Below the pieces are notes generated by a model. It searched no databases, was not told the DNA's origin, and was given only the letters and a program-made list of their open reading frames with translations. Source: Stichopus chloronotus (Eukaryota > Echinodermata > Holothuroidea > Aspidochirotida > Stichopodidae). From it: 64,000 nucleotides of DNA. The stretch's first letter is position 1. Each line of letters starts with the position of its first letter. The stretch covers positions 7,928,143 to 7,992,142 of the forward strand of contig CM037845.1 in the NCBI GenBank assembly GCA_021234535.1, given 5' to 3'. Both the position numbers and the translations under genes were made by a program. Positions 13,501 to 24,700 of this stretch are shown here, in pieces.

Positions 13501-13663
13501 TAACCCAGTTCCGGGCCAAACTACCAACTCGCCGGGAGCACACATGGTGATAGCTAGTGACAACGCTAATCAACAGCTGAGTAGCCCTCTCTACCACCAC
13601 GCTAACCCACCAGATTATAAGGACCTTGGGAACAATGAAAAACTTTATCCGAATGGGAAATAA
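7337..13663 (+). CDS. Predicted four-pass membrane protein, MS4A/CD20-like (4 exons)
   Basis: Four exons join in phase 0: 7,337-7,561, 10,967-11,062, 11,408-11,578 and 13,487-13,663, giving 222 residues. Every junction has GT-AG signals. The ATG at 7,337 has A at -3 and G at +4; an in-frame ATG at 7,313 would add eight residues. Hydrophobic stretches lie at about residues 36-56, 63-81, 82-98 and 124-147, with a cysteine-containing loop before the last helix. This layout resembles the CD20-like (MS4A) superfamily, with N- and C-termini predicted in the cytosol. The tail is polar and Pro/Asn-rich and contains PPDY at residues 205-208, a PPxY motif of the type bound by WW domains. No catalytic motif is visible. 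A decayed duplicate lies immediately downstream. The exon chain is well supported; the family assignment is an inference from topology and could be wrong. Confidence 0.62.
7652..7903 (-). other. Unplaced 83-codon open frame, possible beta-sandwich fragment
   Basis: This minus-strand frame starts with ATG and ends with a stop inside intron 1 of the four-pass gene. Its product contains a VNPNVSF segment followed by hydrophobic and polar alternation and KIWIAGE. That is loosely like the NPN-containing start of LEA-2/WHy-type domains, but the similarity is weak. The homologous sequence in copy 2 (about 17,515-17,700, inverted) is not open. It is more likely a relic or chance frame than a working gene. 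Confidence 0.2.
7977..8134. repeat. Long imperfect palindrome (foldback element, 71-bp arms)
   Basis: The left arm at 7,977-8,047 is closely complementary to the right arm at 8,064-8,134, with a 16-base spacer. Both arms end in ATCRACCGTTAATGTAGCACAC-type sequence and meet at GCTGTTGA / TCAACAGC. It could fold into a long hairpin and looks like a MITE or foldback element inside intron 1 of the four-pass gene. I did not find a clear target-site duplication. Confidence 0.8.
10967..11062 (+). CDS. Four-pass protein, coding exon 2
   Basis: This 96-base exon encodes residues 76-107 and completes the central hydrophobic region. Acceptor ttctag and donor CAG|gtaagt are close to consensus. It is absent from the duplicated copy. 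Confidence 0.68.
11408..11578 (+). CDS. Four-pass protein, coding exon 3
   Basis: This 171-base exon encodes residues 108-164: a Tyr/Ser-rich loop followed by the last hydrophobic helix (about 124-147) and three cysteines near its cytosolic edge. The acceptor is tttgcag. I placed the donor at GTG|gtaagt; a donor three bases earlier is possible but weaker. It has no counterpart in copy 2. Confidence 0.68.
13487..13663 (+). CDS. Four-pass protein, terminal exon
   Basis: This 177-base exon encodes residues 165-222 and the TAA stop. The tail is hydrophilic, with NPPDYKD forming a PPxY motif. The hexamer AATAAA at 13,659-13,664 overlaps the stop codon, and ATTAAA occurs at 13,837. The homologous exon in copy 2 (19,756-19,945) is disabled. 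Confidence 0.66.
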   Translation: MVYQPNPVPGQTTNSPGAHMVIASDNANQQLSSPLYHHANPPDYKDLGNNEKLYPNGK

Positions 13664-15148
13664 AAATACACCCAGCCACCAACATCATACCGATTTGTTA
13701 ATATGTTTGCTCATATTTTCGCCCTGCACTTTGAGCTATTACAAGCATTATTTGTAAGCAGTATTCGGACCTGAAAGTCGTGAATTAGTAATGATATATT
13801 CCCACATAGTCAGCTAATCAAATGATACAATCACAGATTAAAAACACATTGCCTATCAAGATGAATGAATAGATACTAACAAGTGCCTGCTGTGCAGTAT
13901 TACACACATATTACACATCAGCATTCGTTACGTCACTTCCGCATTTTAGTTCACCTTATTGTTCATTGCGAATCAATGGATTTGTCACTAATCCTTGCAC
14001 GCCCAAGCAAAATACTCGTAGAGCATGAAACTACACATGTGGGGGAATGTTAGACGTTCTCAGGCGTTCAAGAGAGGCATGAGACTGTCAATTATTGTCT
14101 TCACATTTCGCTCCAAAGGTTACATGAATTATTCTTCTCTAATCAAAGTATGTTATACGCTGAAATCTAAGTCAATATAACAATTATGTACTCCTGCTTA
14201 TGGACACTTTGACAGACATGGTTTACAAGAGAAGTATCTAAGCATGCTAACGCAATCATTTCGCAATAAGTCTTAATTAATTCCGCGATTAGGAACATTT
14301 TTAGCCCTTACATTATCTTTGCGACTGAATATTAGACACATCGATGTCCCTAAATTTACACACATTTCTTATGGAAAATTACACAAATTATGACTACACA
14401 ATCAAACTGCTCAGAATAACAGATGAACTTATAAATTGTGTGAACAAGGACTTTCTACAGTACCTAAGTCAACCAAGCAGGAGATGCAAGGACAGATAAA
14501 GAACAACACAGAAGTAGCTTAACAGATAGCAAATGGTTGTAATTTGTGTAGTAACTAAAGATGCAAATCAACGTCTAATGTGCAATATTTATTGTGAACA
14601 CATAGCCAATGATACATTTCATTTTCAATTTACATGAATTGCATGATTGGCAATCATTGTCTCTTTCCTTTCCTACTAATGATTGGTACATTTCTGTCAC
14701 ACTGTTATCAGCACATGCATCTATAGTAGCTTCACTTTTTCGGTGTGTGATTAGTCAGCGTGACGCTATTCTGGTTTATCTATATCTGTGAGCCTAGCTT
14801 ACCAATTTTAATTGCATCTTTATATGCTGGTCATTAGCAATCACAAATCTTGAGGAAACTATCCCTGATTTTGTACTTACGCCTTTGGCCGTAGTCAACT
14901 TTTTTTTTTGGGGGGGGGGTTTGTTATGACTGCAAGTAATTTTGTTCCTCATCTAAGACACTAACAACGAAATCTTTACGAGAGCAAACCAAGAACAACC
15001 ACCACCGCCTCTGTTCCTACAAACATACAACGTTCCTTTAGTAACAAGAAATTAGATCCCTGCAGAAGCTATTGTATGATTCTTTTTCTACTCCAAGTCA
15101 GCTGATATTTGTTGACAAATCTCACAAGATCTAGAAATCCTAACTTTT

Positions 15149-15463
15149 TCACAGACAACAATATTTGCACTTGGAAAATATGTCAATTTTCGTAACGCGT
15201 CTTTCACATAGGCGTAACTGTCGGGAAGGTTCTCCCTGCTCAGCTGTTGCAGTAAGAGTTACGTCCTCAGAAAGCGACAATGTGGGAGGCCTGTCATAAA
15301 CAGTCTTGTTTCGTTCATCGTTTAGGCCATTTAAGGAGAATGATTTTCTATCCCAGCGAATACTGACAGTACCAGTTCCATCGGTCTTCTTATTGATCAC
15401 CCTGGGAAGGGCAATTCCTCGACGGAGTAGATAACTACAAAATATTTCTCCCACAATTTTCAC
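15149..15463 (-). other. Unplaced 104-codon open frame in copy 2
   Basis: This minus-strand frame is open for 104 codons and contains a stretch with regular beta-strand-like alternation (TVSIRW, then LSLSEDVTLTATAE). The homologous part of copy 1 (about 3,600-3,850) has stop codons in the same frame. I do not recognise a family and see no clear splice partners. It may be a fossil exon or chance. Confidence 0.2.
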
Positions 15464-17514
15464 CTCCCCCGTCCAAAGCCATAGTGGCGACAGAGAATGA
15501 GCATTAGAATTGTAGAAATATCTACGTCTATATAGACATATGACATCGCAATATTCTGTTTATGGCGATTTTCATCAATTAGAAATTTTCATCAACAATG
15601 CCTACCTTGTGTTAGGTTGCATGAAAATATGAAAGGTAATACAAGAGGAATATGCCGACTGACGTGGTCGAAAAAGTCAATGGTTTCAACATCAAATTTC
15701 TCCTGATGTTCTCGATGCGAGACTGACCGCTTACGTAATCTTGATTTGACAAAAATCGTTAGAGATATATGATATTTCTGTCAAAGTCAGATTGTTTTTA
15801 GCAAAGCGGTCAAAATTTTTGAGAAAGAAACTGTGCTTTTGGACGGATGTTTGACGTAGTAGACTGGTGGCTATATGAGTGTCTGAAATAAATGTTAAAG
15901 CTAATGTGGGAATCATCTCAAGTGGCGAACCGGGTATGGTATGAATAAAATTCAAACAGGGATAAAAGTTACCATTAAATCAGTAGGTAGATTATCAATG
16001 CAAAAGATAAGTCTGTTCGTTCAAAACTGGTAAACACAAGTCCTTCAAAGAATACCCTTCTAAGGTATGTTATCGTCCTTTGTGGCTCCCCTGGCTGCAC
16101 CTTTGAGGTATAACATGTAAAGACCACTACATTGCAAGGCATTTACACATACTTCTAACATGATAGCAACAATCGTGCACTCGGTGTAGGAGGATGATGA
16201 CCTAAGTTTTTGAGACGCAACAATTAGAGTCAGGGATTTGTAGATGTCTCCTGAAAATTGAGATTTTTGGCAAACTGCAAAATGCTTGGGTATCCTGAAC
16301 AAGATAAGATACCGTTTGGACGATCGAGTTCACGTCATGGCTGTCTGGTAGCATACTAATATTATGTATTCCAAGTTCATGGGATATTATTTTTCTGTTT
16401 TCCTACAAAGTAATCGACAGGAATTTGCGAAGTGATTGTGACTTTGTTATATACTAGCTCCTTTGTAGCTGCAAGTGGATTCATGTGATGATCTTTGATG
16501 AACGGTTCTACGGAATGAAGAGTTTGGCGAAAATCCATCCTGTAACTACTTGTCCGAGTATTTACATTTCCCTCAAACAGTGCGCAGGATGTACGCAGTA
16601 TGTGAGTCTTGTGAATTTCAGTTGTTTTTTGGTTGCTCAGTTATTCATCAAGATACAAAAGCAAAGCAGTTACATGTAACAGATCGAGAATGCGGAGGTC
16701 AAAAGTCAACAGCGGCTCATTCTCAATTTGTCACTTTGTTTATAATCTCACAAACATGAGACCGGTATATGATGGACAAACAAATGAGAGTTAAAAATAC
16801 TATATTACTGAAAATGAATAGCTACGATAACGTCCATTAATAACGTATTTATTCTAAGGATCTTGACGATTTTATTATCATTGCATGTTGACTCTATGTT
16901 ATTACCACGATTTATAGCAGCCATTATGGTAATGAAAAGATTACACTGCACTATGTACTTGTTTGTTATACTCATGTATTTCCACAATCCTTTTTCTAGA
17001 TAGCTTGGAGTCATTTTGAAAATAATATAAACATCGTCATCGCATCAGTTCTCTTAGACTTAAGAGCGTAACTGTGTCAGACTTAGGAAAAACTCACTTC
17101 TCTACAATTAATTGTACATAATTGTAACGAATGGCAAAGAAGGTAAACAAATCCAATAGAATATTAGATTTTACATATTTTCTAAGCCAGTATGTTGTAA
17201 GATGTACATACATCAGACTTGTAAGGGGAAAAAAAAGAATTCCGTCTGTATGAAGACTTAAGTCGTTTATGAGTCGTTTGTCAAAGTAGAATTATTCGCA
17301 AGCTGATACCTAGTGTGTGTTTCGTTTTGAGGGGAGGAGGTGGGAAACAGTGAGTACGTCTAGGTATTTGTGTAGATGTGGTATTTAGTACATGATGAAT
17401 TTTCACCTGAATCTTATTTAATTTTTTTTTCTTGGAACACAGGATTAGGTACGTCTTCAAACAATATGACAACGTTTCCACCATAACTTTAACTTGTTAT
17501 TCACAGGAATAGAC

Positions 17515-17985
17515 ATTTTTAAGTATTAAAGAGTAGATTGCGCGGGAAAGCGAACTAAGTGGCGGAGGCACCTAAAATTCTGCTGCCCTAACCACTTAAG
17601 TTAGAATTTTCAAATGCAATGTCGCTAGTTTAGTCAAGAACGTGTTCTACAATTGTTACGAATATTGATATACACTTAGTTGGTGGAGACATTCGTAAAC
17701 GTTACTCACAAAATCCAAAAACATAGATAGATCAGTTTTACACAGTGTAAACTGGGCCATTTGCATTAATCGTGCTGATTACATTTATTTCAACCTGATG
17801 TAATATCAATGCCATGAAAAGTTAATTCAACAAAAACGTGATCCTTTTGTTTGAGGTATTACTATACCAATTTTCTTGAAAGAGATAAACTGATCTTACC
17901 GAACTTGAAATTCCTTGAGACATTGGCTATATACTGTTCACAAATGTTCAGTGTGTACTTTATTGGTGAATAATGGTTTTTGAGT
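17515..17985 (-). pseudogene. Inverted, exon-less relic of four-pass exon 1 region
   Basis: Read on the minus strand, this segment aligns with copy 1 from about 7,080 to 7,800. The flanks match: words upstream of the copy 1 start codon align at about 17,770-17,880, and words downstream of its donor align at about 17,640-17,765. The roughly 220-base exon body between them is missing, so GTGTAAACT abuts GGGCCAT. This part of the paralogue cannot encode a product. Confidence 0.72.
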
Positions 17986-19755
17986 AATACGGGGATTAGT
18001 ACATGTCCAGCCGTGTAGAAGGAATGCACACCTACAATATACGTTGTATGTATGGACAGCCACGTAACTTCAGTGCACATAAGCGGATCCCATTTACTTA
18101 CCAGAGGCGTAGGTTTGGCTTTATTACATTATATTTACGGTGTCCGATAACATTACATGCAACATGATACAGGAACCATTAAATCAACCATACGAAGGGG
18201 TTGTAACATAAGACTGGAAGAGACTGGAAGAATTTGCATGTTACAGCTTTTAGACGGATATTTCATTGTGTATTGATGGGTTAATCTGCCGACAGTATTA
18301 AGTTACTCTACAACAAATGATTATTTTATGCTGGTACTGTACCTTCTGTGGATACTTTTCTGGATGTTTCTCTCCCATGAGCTTATATCTTTACGGGATC
18401 ATTTGGTCAATTCAGTGAGAGGAAAGTGTGTATAGTGAGTGTCTGTAGTTTCACAAGTTGTTAGTCAAAGGTCATTGATGTTTACCTGCAAAGTTAAAGT
18501 AAAATCGATGACATTTGCTGGCGATTTGCCGTGTGTGTCATTTTCAATTGCCGTAATGCTCACTTGATACTTTCCTCAACCCATGGAATATGTCTTCGTG
18601 TCACTTTGACGTAATGTCAGTCTGCTTTATCCTATTGTAGGCATTTTTTGCTAAAATAGGTCGTTATGTCAGACTAGATCCGCTCTGCAGTATGCGGCAC
18701 CTCTCACTACTCAGTCTAAAACACCTGACAATGGCATCGTTTAATAGTCGCAAACGGCAAAGCATCAACCACACAGCACACCTATTCTTTGGTACTTCCG
18801 TTGCCTAGACTTCTAAAATGTGGACACAAACTTCACTGACATCCTCGCTGAAGGTAACTGTGTGAAACACTCCAGTAACAGCGTACTTTGTGCATTTGTA
18901 CATAGCTTACATGTTCAACCCACATTCTTCTACGCCAATAAACACTCCGTTTGTCTCGACAAAGCGTTTCATTATCAATTTAAAATGAATACCATGCGTT
19001 TACAAAAGAAGCAAAATATAATGAAATTGTGTTTTCCTAGATAATCATTGCTTTGTAATTTAGTGAAGCGTGAAGTCAAAACAGTCGAAAGAAGCAGCAC
19101 TACTTTGCTTAGGCTATAGTCAGACCAATGTACACAGCCTGTACTGTGTGGTCGTGAAAGAGTCAAGACTTTGTAGGGGCACCCGACTGAGCTAGCACCC
19201 TGTTCCGGAATTTTGGACCAGCGCTAGCTCTACTTAATACATCAATTTAAGCAGTAGACATCTTCTGGGAAGAAAATATTGTGTTCTGCATATCTGCGAA
19301 AATTTTCTTGGTCCAATTACAACTTTTAGAACTGCCTCAATACGCACTATATTGCATAAAAATCGCCTTCTTAATCTCACCTTACCTACTGCCAAAATTT
19401 GAATTGACCTTTTGGCAACTTACATCAACTTGAACTTAAGTCTAACGTGTAAGGTGGAACATTTTCAAATTATTACCATAAAATACTGATCCATCAACTT
19501 AAGTCCATTTGCGACCTAAATTATCACTTTCAAAACATTTCGAACACCTTCATGTTTTGGTAAAAATACTAAAGCAAGGAAGATGAGGAAATATGATGAA
19601 AAATGATTACCCACTATAGAACTTACGACTTATGATTTAGTAGATGATCACTAAAAAGGTCGTCGTCATTTCTTGATTTCCTAAGGGAAAAGTTTTTTAA
19701 CTTATTGACTAACAAGATTCTGATTATCAGGTTAACTCTACGTAGTTTTCTCCAG

Positions 19756-19945
19756 ATTATGTACCAATCATCCCAAGTCCCGTTCTAAACTACCAGCCAG
19801 CCAGCCAGCCAGAAGCACACGTGGGGCATGATAACTAGTGACGACGCTAACGAACAGCTGAGTAGACCTCTTTACTGCCAGAGTCACCCCTAGATTAAAA
19901 TGACATTATAAACACTAAACAAGTTGACCCGAGAGGAAAATGAAA
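19756..19945 (+). pseudogene. Decayed terminal exon of the four-pass gene duplicate
   Basis: A good acceptor (ttttctccag) precedes sequence aligned with the intact terminal exon at 13,487. In the inherited frame a TAA stop arrives after ten codons. Five tandem CCAG units (19,793-19,812) replace the matching Ser-Pro-Gly codons, and further indels shift the frame. Upstream exons are missing from this copy, so the locus is a pseudogene. Confidence 0.8.
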
Positions 19946-20610
19946 CTTCATCCAGCTCTAAACATCATAATGTTTCGTTAGTATGGCTGCTCAGGTTTCC
20001 GTTCTGCACTTTGAGCTATTGCGAGTATTCTTTGTATGAGTCGGACCTGAAAGTTGTGAATTAGTGGTGGCGGTATCATTACGACATAATCAGTGAGTCT
20101 CATGATAAATTCAGAGGTCAAAGCACATTGCACATAACGACGAGTGAGTAGATACTAACAAGTGCCTACTATGTAAATACAGACAACAGAACGTCTCATG
20201 GATCGAGTGCCTCAGAATTAGTGACATAACTTCCGAATTTAAATCAATGGCGTCGTCACTAACAGGTGTTTGTACGTGCAAGCAACGTGCATACAGCACG
20301 TAGAACTATACACGTTGCATGCAGTTCAACGTTACGCTCAGGCGTTCACCTGATTCATGAGACGATATGTTATTGTCTTTACATTTCTCTCCAAAGGTCA
20401 CATGATGTTGTTTATTCCGTTTGAATTATTCTTTCCTACCTAAAAATTTGTCTCTGAATTCTGAGCCAATCCAGTGAATTACTCCAGCGTATACACAAGT
20501 AATTAACACCCTAATGTGTAGTCATAAATCATTTAACGATAAGGCTCAAACGAATTCCGGTGATCAGGAACACTTTTAGCTTCTGCACTTCCTTTTGCTG
20601 CTCTGTCTTA

Positions 20611-21457
20611 GTATTATTACATAACAAAATTCCAAACAACATCATAAACTGTTCGATGTCACTTAATGCAGTATTACATACACTCATGGTATGAGAATGT
20701 AATGTAAATGTGCTGAGAGCTATCCAAACGTCTGCAAAGGACTTATAAAACAACAAACTCATGTTTACAGCTTAACTCTACAGGGCAAAAGAATAGTTTC
20801 AGTTATTAAAAGGAGCAGGCATACTTATTATATTAGTATTCCTTGAATGACAATAATATCATCAAACTTCGGCCTGTGCATTACAGATTCTTGGTATTCA
20901 CTTGACCATTATAAGATCAGTGAAGTCTAGCAATCACACTGATATCCTCTGAAGTATGCTTCCGGTTTGGGGTTAATTCCATCATACTTGGATTTACAGT
21001 ACGCCTTTTCACCAGTTAACCCAAAGAAGGCTGAAATTACTATTCTCGTTTTCTTTTCATGATGATGGTGGTATGATTTGATGCAGCCTCTAATATATCC
21101 TCAACGTATGCTAAGATATCTGTAAGTAAGACATCATAACCTCCGTCAAAATTAACAAACGCTTCATTAAGCAACGTAAAATAGTTTTCATTAAGTTAAG
21201 TTATTAATTTATTCTGAATACTCTACAAATTTCCCAGTGCAATCATCGTATCCATCGTAGAAAGTGTTTAATATTGAATCAGTGTCATGAATGTCATTTT
21301 GTAGTCAAAATATAGAGAAAGTTAAAGGATATATAAACTACAACCGTTTTTCTTTTTTCATTCTGATCCCACCATTGTTCAGCATGGTGTAATTGAATGT
21401 GCTTGAATTTTAATATATAAAATATATAAAAGTAAAATATAGCGGGAAAAAGTGCAG
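20611..21457. other. Intergenic stretch downstream of mucin gene
   Basis: I see no exon-like or repeat structure beyond AT-rich runs such as 21,411-21,440. It separates the duplicated region from the 3' end of the minus-strand mucin gene. Confidence 0.6.
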
Positions 21458-21463
21458 TTTATT
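21458..21463 (-). other. Candidate polyadenylation signal of the mucin gene
   Basis: AATAAA on the minus strand lies about 66 bases after the stop codon of the last mucin exon. The position suits a short 3' UTR, but no transcript evidence is available. Confidence 0.5.
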
Positions 21464-21529
21464 ATCAAAATTTTCATTTTAACACAGTTTTTTAGTTAAT
21501 GCGTGATTCAACGTTGCATCAACTTATCT

Positions 21530-21756
21530 TCATGTTGCGTTATACGCATGTCCTTCTATTGGGTAAAGGGCAATCTCACTGTCGATGTTATCCATTTCTG
21601 ACTGCTTTAATGTGTAAGTCCTCTCAGTGTCGTATGCACCACCGTTACATAACGTGTACAGATAGCCTCTGTAGAAGATCACTAGCAAGCCAAACATGAC
21701 AAACACTAGTAGTGTTATGATGAGAAGGGAGACTAGCAAAGGCAAGTTGACAACAT
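21530..21756 (-). CDS. Mucin exon 9: transmembrane helix and cytoplasmic tail
   Basis: The acceptor ttccag enters in phase 1, and the frame runs 75 codons to a TGA. A 22-residue hydrophobic helix (1684-1705) is followed by YR and a 47-residue tail. The tail has tyrosines in YLY and AYDTERTY contexts and near the end, which could be phosphorylated. No PDZ-type C-terminus is evident. Confidence 0.9.
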
Positions 21757-24700
21757 CTGGAAATGGAAGTAAGAAAAAAAATTTCATAGCACAGAGTGGG
21801 TGATTGACATTGCAAATACAATTCGAAAAAGGGACTTGATCTATTAATCATTAAACGTAGATTATCAGGCCCTTGTCCAGGGTGCGTTACCCTCAGCCTA
21901 TGACAGTAGGCCTACGTTAGCAATGTATATAATGAATCTTAGGTTGTTGGTCATAGTTATAGGGTAAAATGCTCCACTTGTGGTAAAATCGAACTCCTAC
22001 TGAAAAAGCTGCATACGGGCCTGATAATCAGAAAATGGAACTAAAAGAGGCCAGTTGCATGCTACAAAAAAATCTCATCGATATTTCGACTGCCAGTCTG
22101 TTTAAAAAGTTATCAAATAAGTTTATCCTTTTTCCTGTATGATATGATCAAAACTGTACCCTTTAGCTTCAGTGTACTGTTTCTATTGGGTAACGTCTTG
22201 AACATGGACTCACCAGTTACCACGATATCCTGCTTCAAAGATACGGGACTATTTTAATTCTAGGCAAAATAACACTCGTACCACTACATAGGCTACTGTA
22301 ATTCAAGATTTCATTTCGTGTTTCTTGAGAGCGTAACCAAAAGACAGCAGTGTTCACCTCGAGTACATTTACGTCCGGGCAGCAATTCCGGCCATTCGTC
22401 TTTGTAGCCATCTTTGCACTGGCATGAAAATCCCGCACTCCCTTCGTTGGTACAGACACCGTTCCAGTAATCGCAGTCATCTATGCCCAACGAGCATTCA
22501 TCTGTAACTAAAAAAAAGAGAGTATATACGATCAGCATAGATATTCAATTTTAGCCAGCAGATTTTAATAGCCAGCGCAATTTTGCCCAAAGAAATGGAG
22601 AAGTTACATCACAAATAAAATGTATACTTGTTCCCTTGATAATCACTTTACTAGCAGAAGAATCTACCGCTACATCAAAAGATCATCAATGAACTTCCAT
22701 GTTGATAATTCGATAGGTCGTGTCAGCACGGAGCTATTACAGACAGATGCATGGTTTCAGTGTCCCCCACTAAATTAATGATTCACATACCTGTGGAAGT
22801 GTACAAAGAAAAACTTACTCTGGGTGCTAATTGCATCGCTGTCGACTATCAAGTTAGAACCCGGAAGAACATCCCCATCTTCAATACCTTGCTTGATAAG
22901 TTCCTCACTCTCCTCTGGGGTGATATTGGAAAGGGTGCTGAAATACGTCACAAAGTCAGCTATGACACTCCCTCGCCTAAATCGAAACACTTTGCACCCA
23001 ACGTATATCTCTTGTGATACGTTTGAATTGTCATATATTGCGTCTATCTGAAAGAAGACACGTTTTGAATGTTTACAAGATTATTTCAGGTATACAAAGA
23101 TCCGGTCTACTGTCACTAAGAACATTCACGTGAGTAAATAAGAACTTAATTAAGGCAATTAATTTATCTACATGGCATTTCGTTTTGGCATGGCATTTTC
23201 GCCTTTCGCATTTCCAGCCATTTATTTGTTTTTTTTTAACCCTTATTTAGAATGAGATTCCGTTCAAGTACACTTTTTTTTCAAATTTTTAAGAACATTG
23301 CTGAGCTACACACAAATTTTTTTCAGTCAAACATTTAGAGCGTGTTTCTCTTAGTTGCATTTAACTCTATCTTTAGATTCCTTTCAGCCGGGCACAATGG
23401 TTTCTGTTTGCATTTCATCGTTCAAGAAAAACTGTGATGAAAGTTTTTCTTGTATGCATGTATGTATATATGTACGTACGTGTATGTATGTGTGTGTGTG
23501 TTTTATTCCTGTGTGTGTGTTTGCCATATTTTCAAAATCTTAGAAATAGCTCGATCAGACATTTTTTATGGTATGGTATTGATCAATCGTATATAATATG
23601 GTTCTCTAAATCCTAATTAACTAAGGCAGACTTTTCAGCTTCTTTGAGCTCAATAACGCTGTTGTTTGAGATGAGATAACGTCATGTTAAAAACAGCGCA
23701 AACCGTTTCCGCTGACTTGAAGCTAATTTGAATTTTGTCTAGTTAACCTCTCACATGCAATTTGAACCTTCACTGTCTATAGTAAACAGCTTGACAGCTT
23801 AATCAGACTTACAGCGCCACAAACAAGCTCTGACAGTTCTATAAAGAAATCTGTTTTCGGATCCTCTAGATCGCGTTGATACTTTATAGCTCGACCGTTG
23901 GTATCGCTTAGGATTCTGATGAAGTTCTGGAATGACCTTGTCTCTGGAGTGAAAAAATCCACAGAAATCATGAAAAAAAGGGAGAAGTGTAACGGTTCGG
24001 TTTGAGTGATATGTCTAAATTCCTTATCTAAACAATGCATATTCTTATCATGCAAAACATTTCGTTGTGTTTTTCTCTTACATTACGAGTTAATCATATG
24101 TTAATTGTATACCTAATAGGACAGTCATGTTGCTAAAACGAAGGTTTCATGACAGCTCTGTTGCAATTAGATTGCACTTCACGGTACCCTGGGTGACAAA
24201 AACCTCTACAAACTATTTGCTGTTTTCAATTTATCTTATTTGTTCTCTCCCGTAAACGACGTCTTTTACTATATGAACCTAATACTGTACGATAGATATT
24301 TCCTTACCTACATTGTTCTTAATAGTGGATGTGAAAAAAACACTACTTATAATTTTACGCGTTTTAGCAATCCGAATCCACAATGACGTCATATTCAACT
24401 GAAAGAAGGACTTTCACTACCAGAACAAACTCTATCCCCTTTCTTTCTGAAGTATCCCTCGCGACAGACGCAGACAGGTTCTCCAGAGGATTCATCGCAT
24501 CGAATAGCTGATGGTAGCCCGCAGTCGATATCTCTGCATGTTATCTTCCCCGCATCTAATTAAAGATGAACAACACAGAAAAAAGAAGATACATTCATGA
24601 AATAAAAGTTCTGAATAAAGCTAAACATATAACGCGAGTTAAAACAAGCAAACGTAAGAATACGCTATGATGGACACAGAGTGGAAACGGAACGAGATAA

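Larger units (their letters stand above)
3150..14330 (+). repeat. Tandem segmental duplication, copy 1 (intact gene copy)
   Basis: Long stretches of this region reappear in the same order at about 14,740-20,610. Matched blocks include 3,290-3,490 with 14,880-15,080; 3,890-4,080 with 15,645-15,840; 4,540-4,700 with 16,235-16,400; 4,870-5,300 with 16,560-17,060; 9,300-9,550 with 18,250-18,490; 11,850-12,520 with 18,590-19,170; and 13,390-14,320 with 19,660-20,590. The copies differ by many substitutions and indels, so the duplication is old. Copy 1 holds the intact four-exon gene. Boundaries are approximate because similarity fades gradually. Segments such as 9,550-11,840 and 12,790-13,365 have no counterpart in copy 2. 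Confidence 0.85.
14740..20610 (+). repeat. Tandem segmental duplication, copy 2 (decayed)
   Basis: This is the second, shorter unit of the duplication, in the same orientation as copy 1 and about 400 bases after it. It lacks the equivalents of copy 1 positions of about 5,900-7,080, 7,800-8,690, 9,550-11,840 and 12,790-13,365. An internal segment of about 17,515-17,985 is inverted relative to copy 1 (7,080-7,800). It keeps no intact coding exon of the four-pass gene. Confidence 0.85.
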
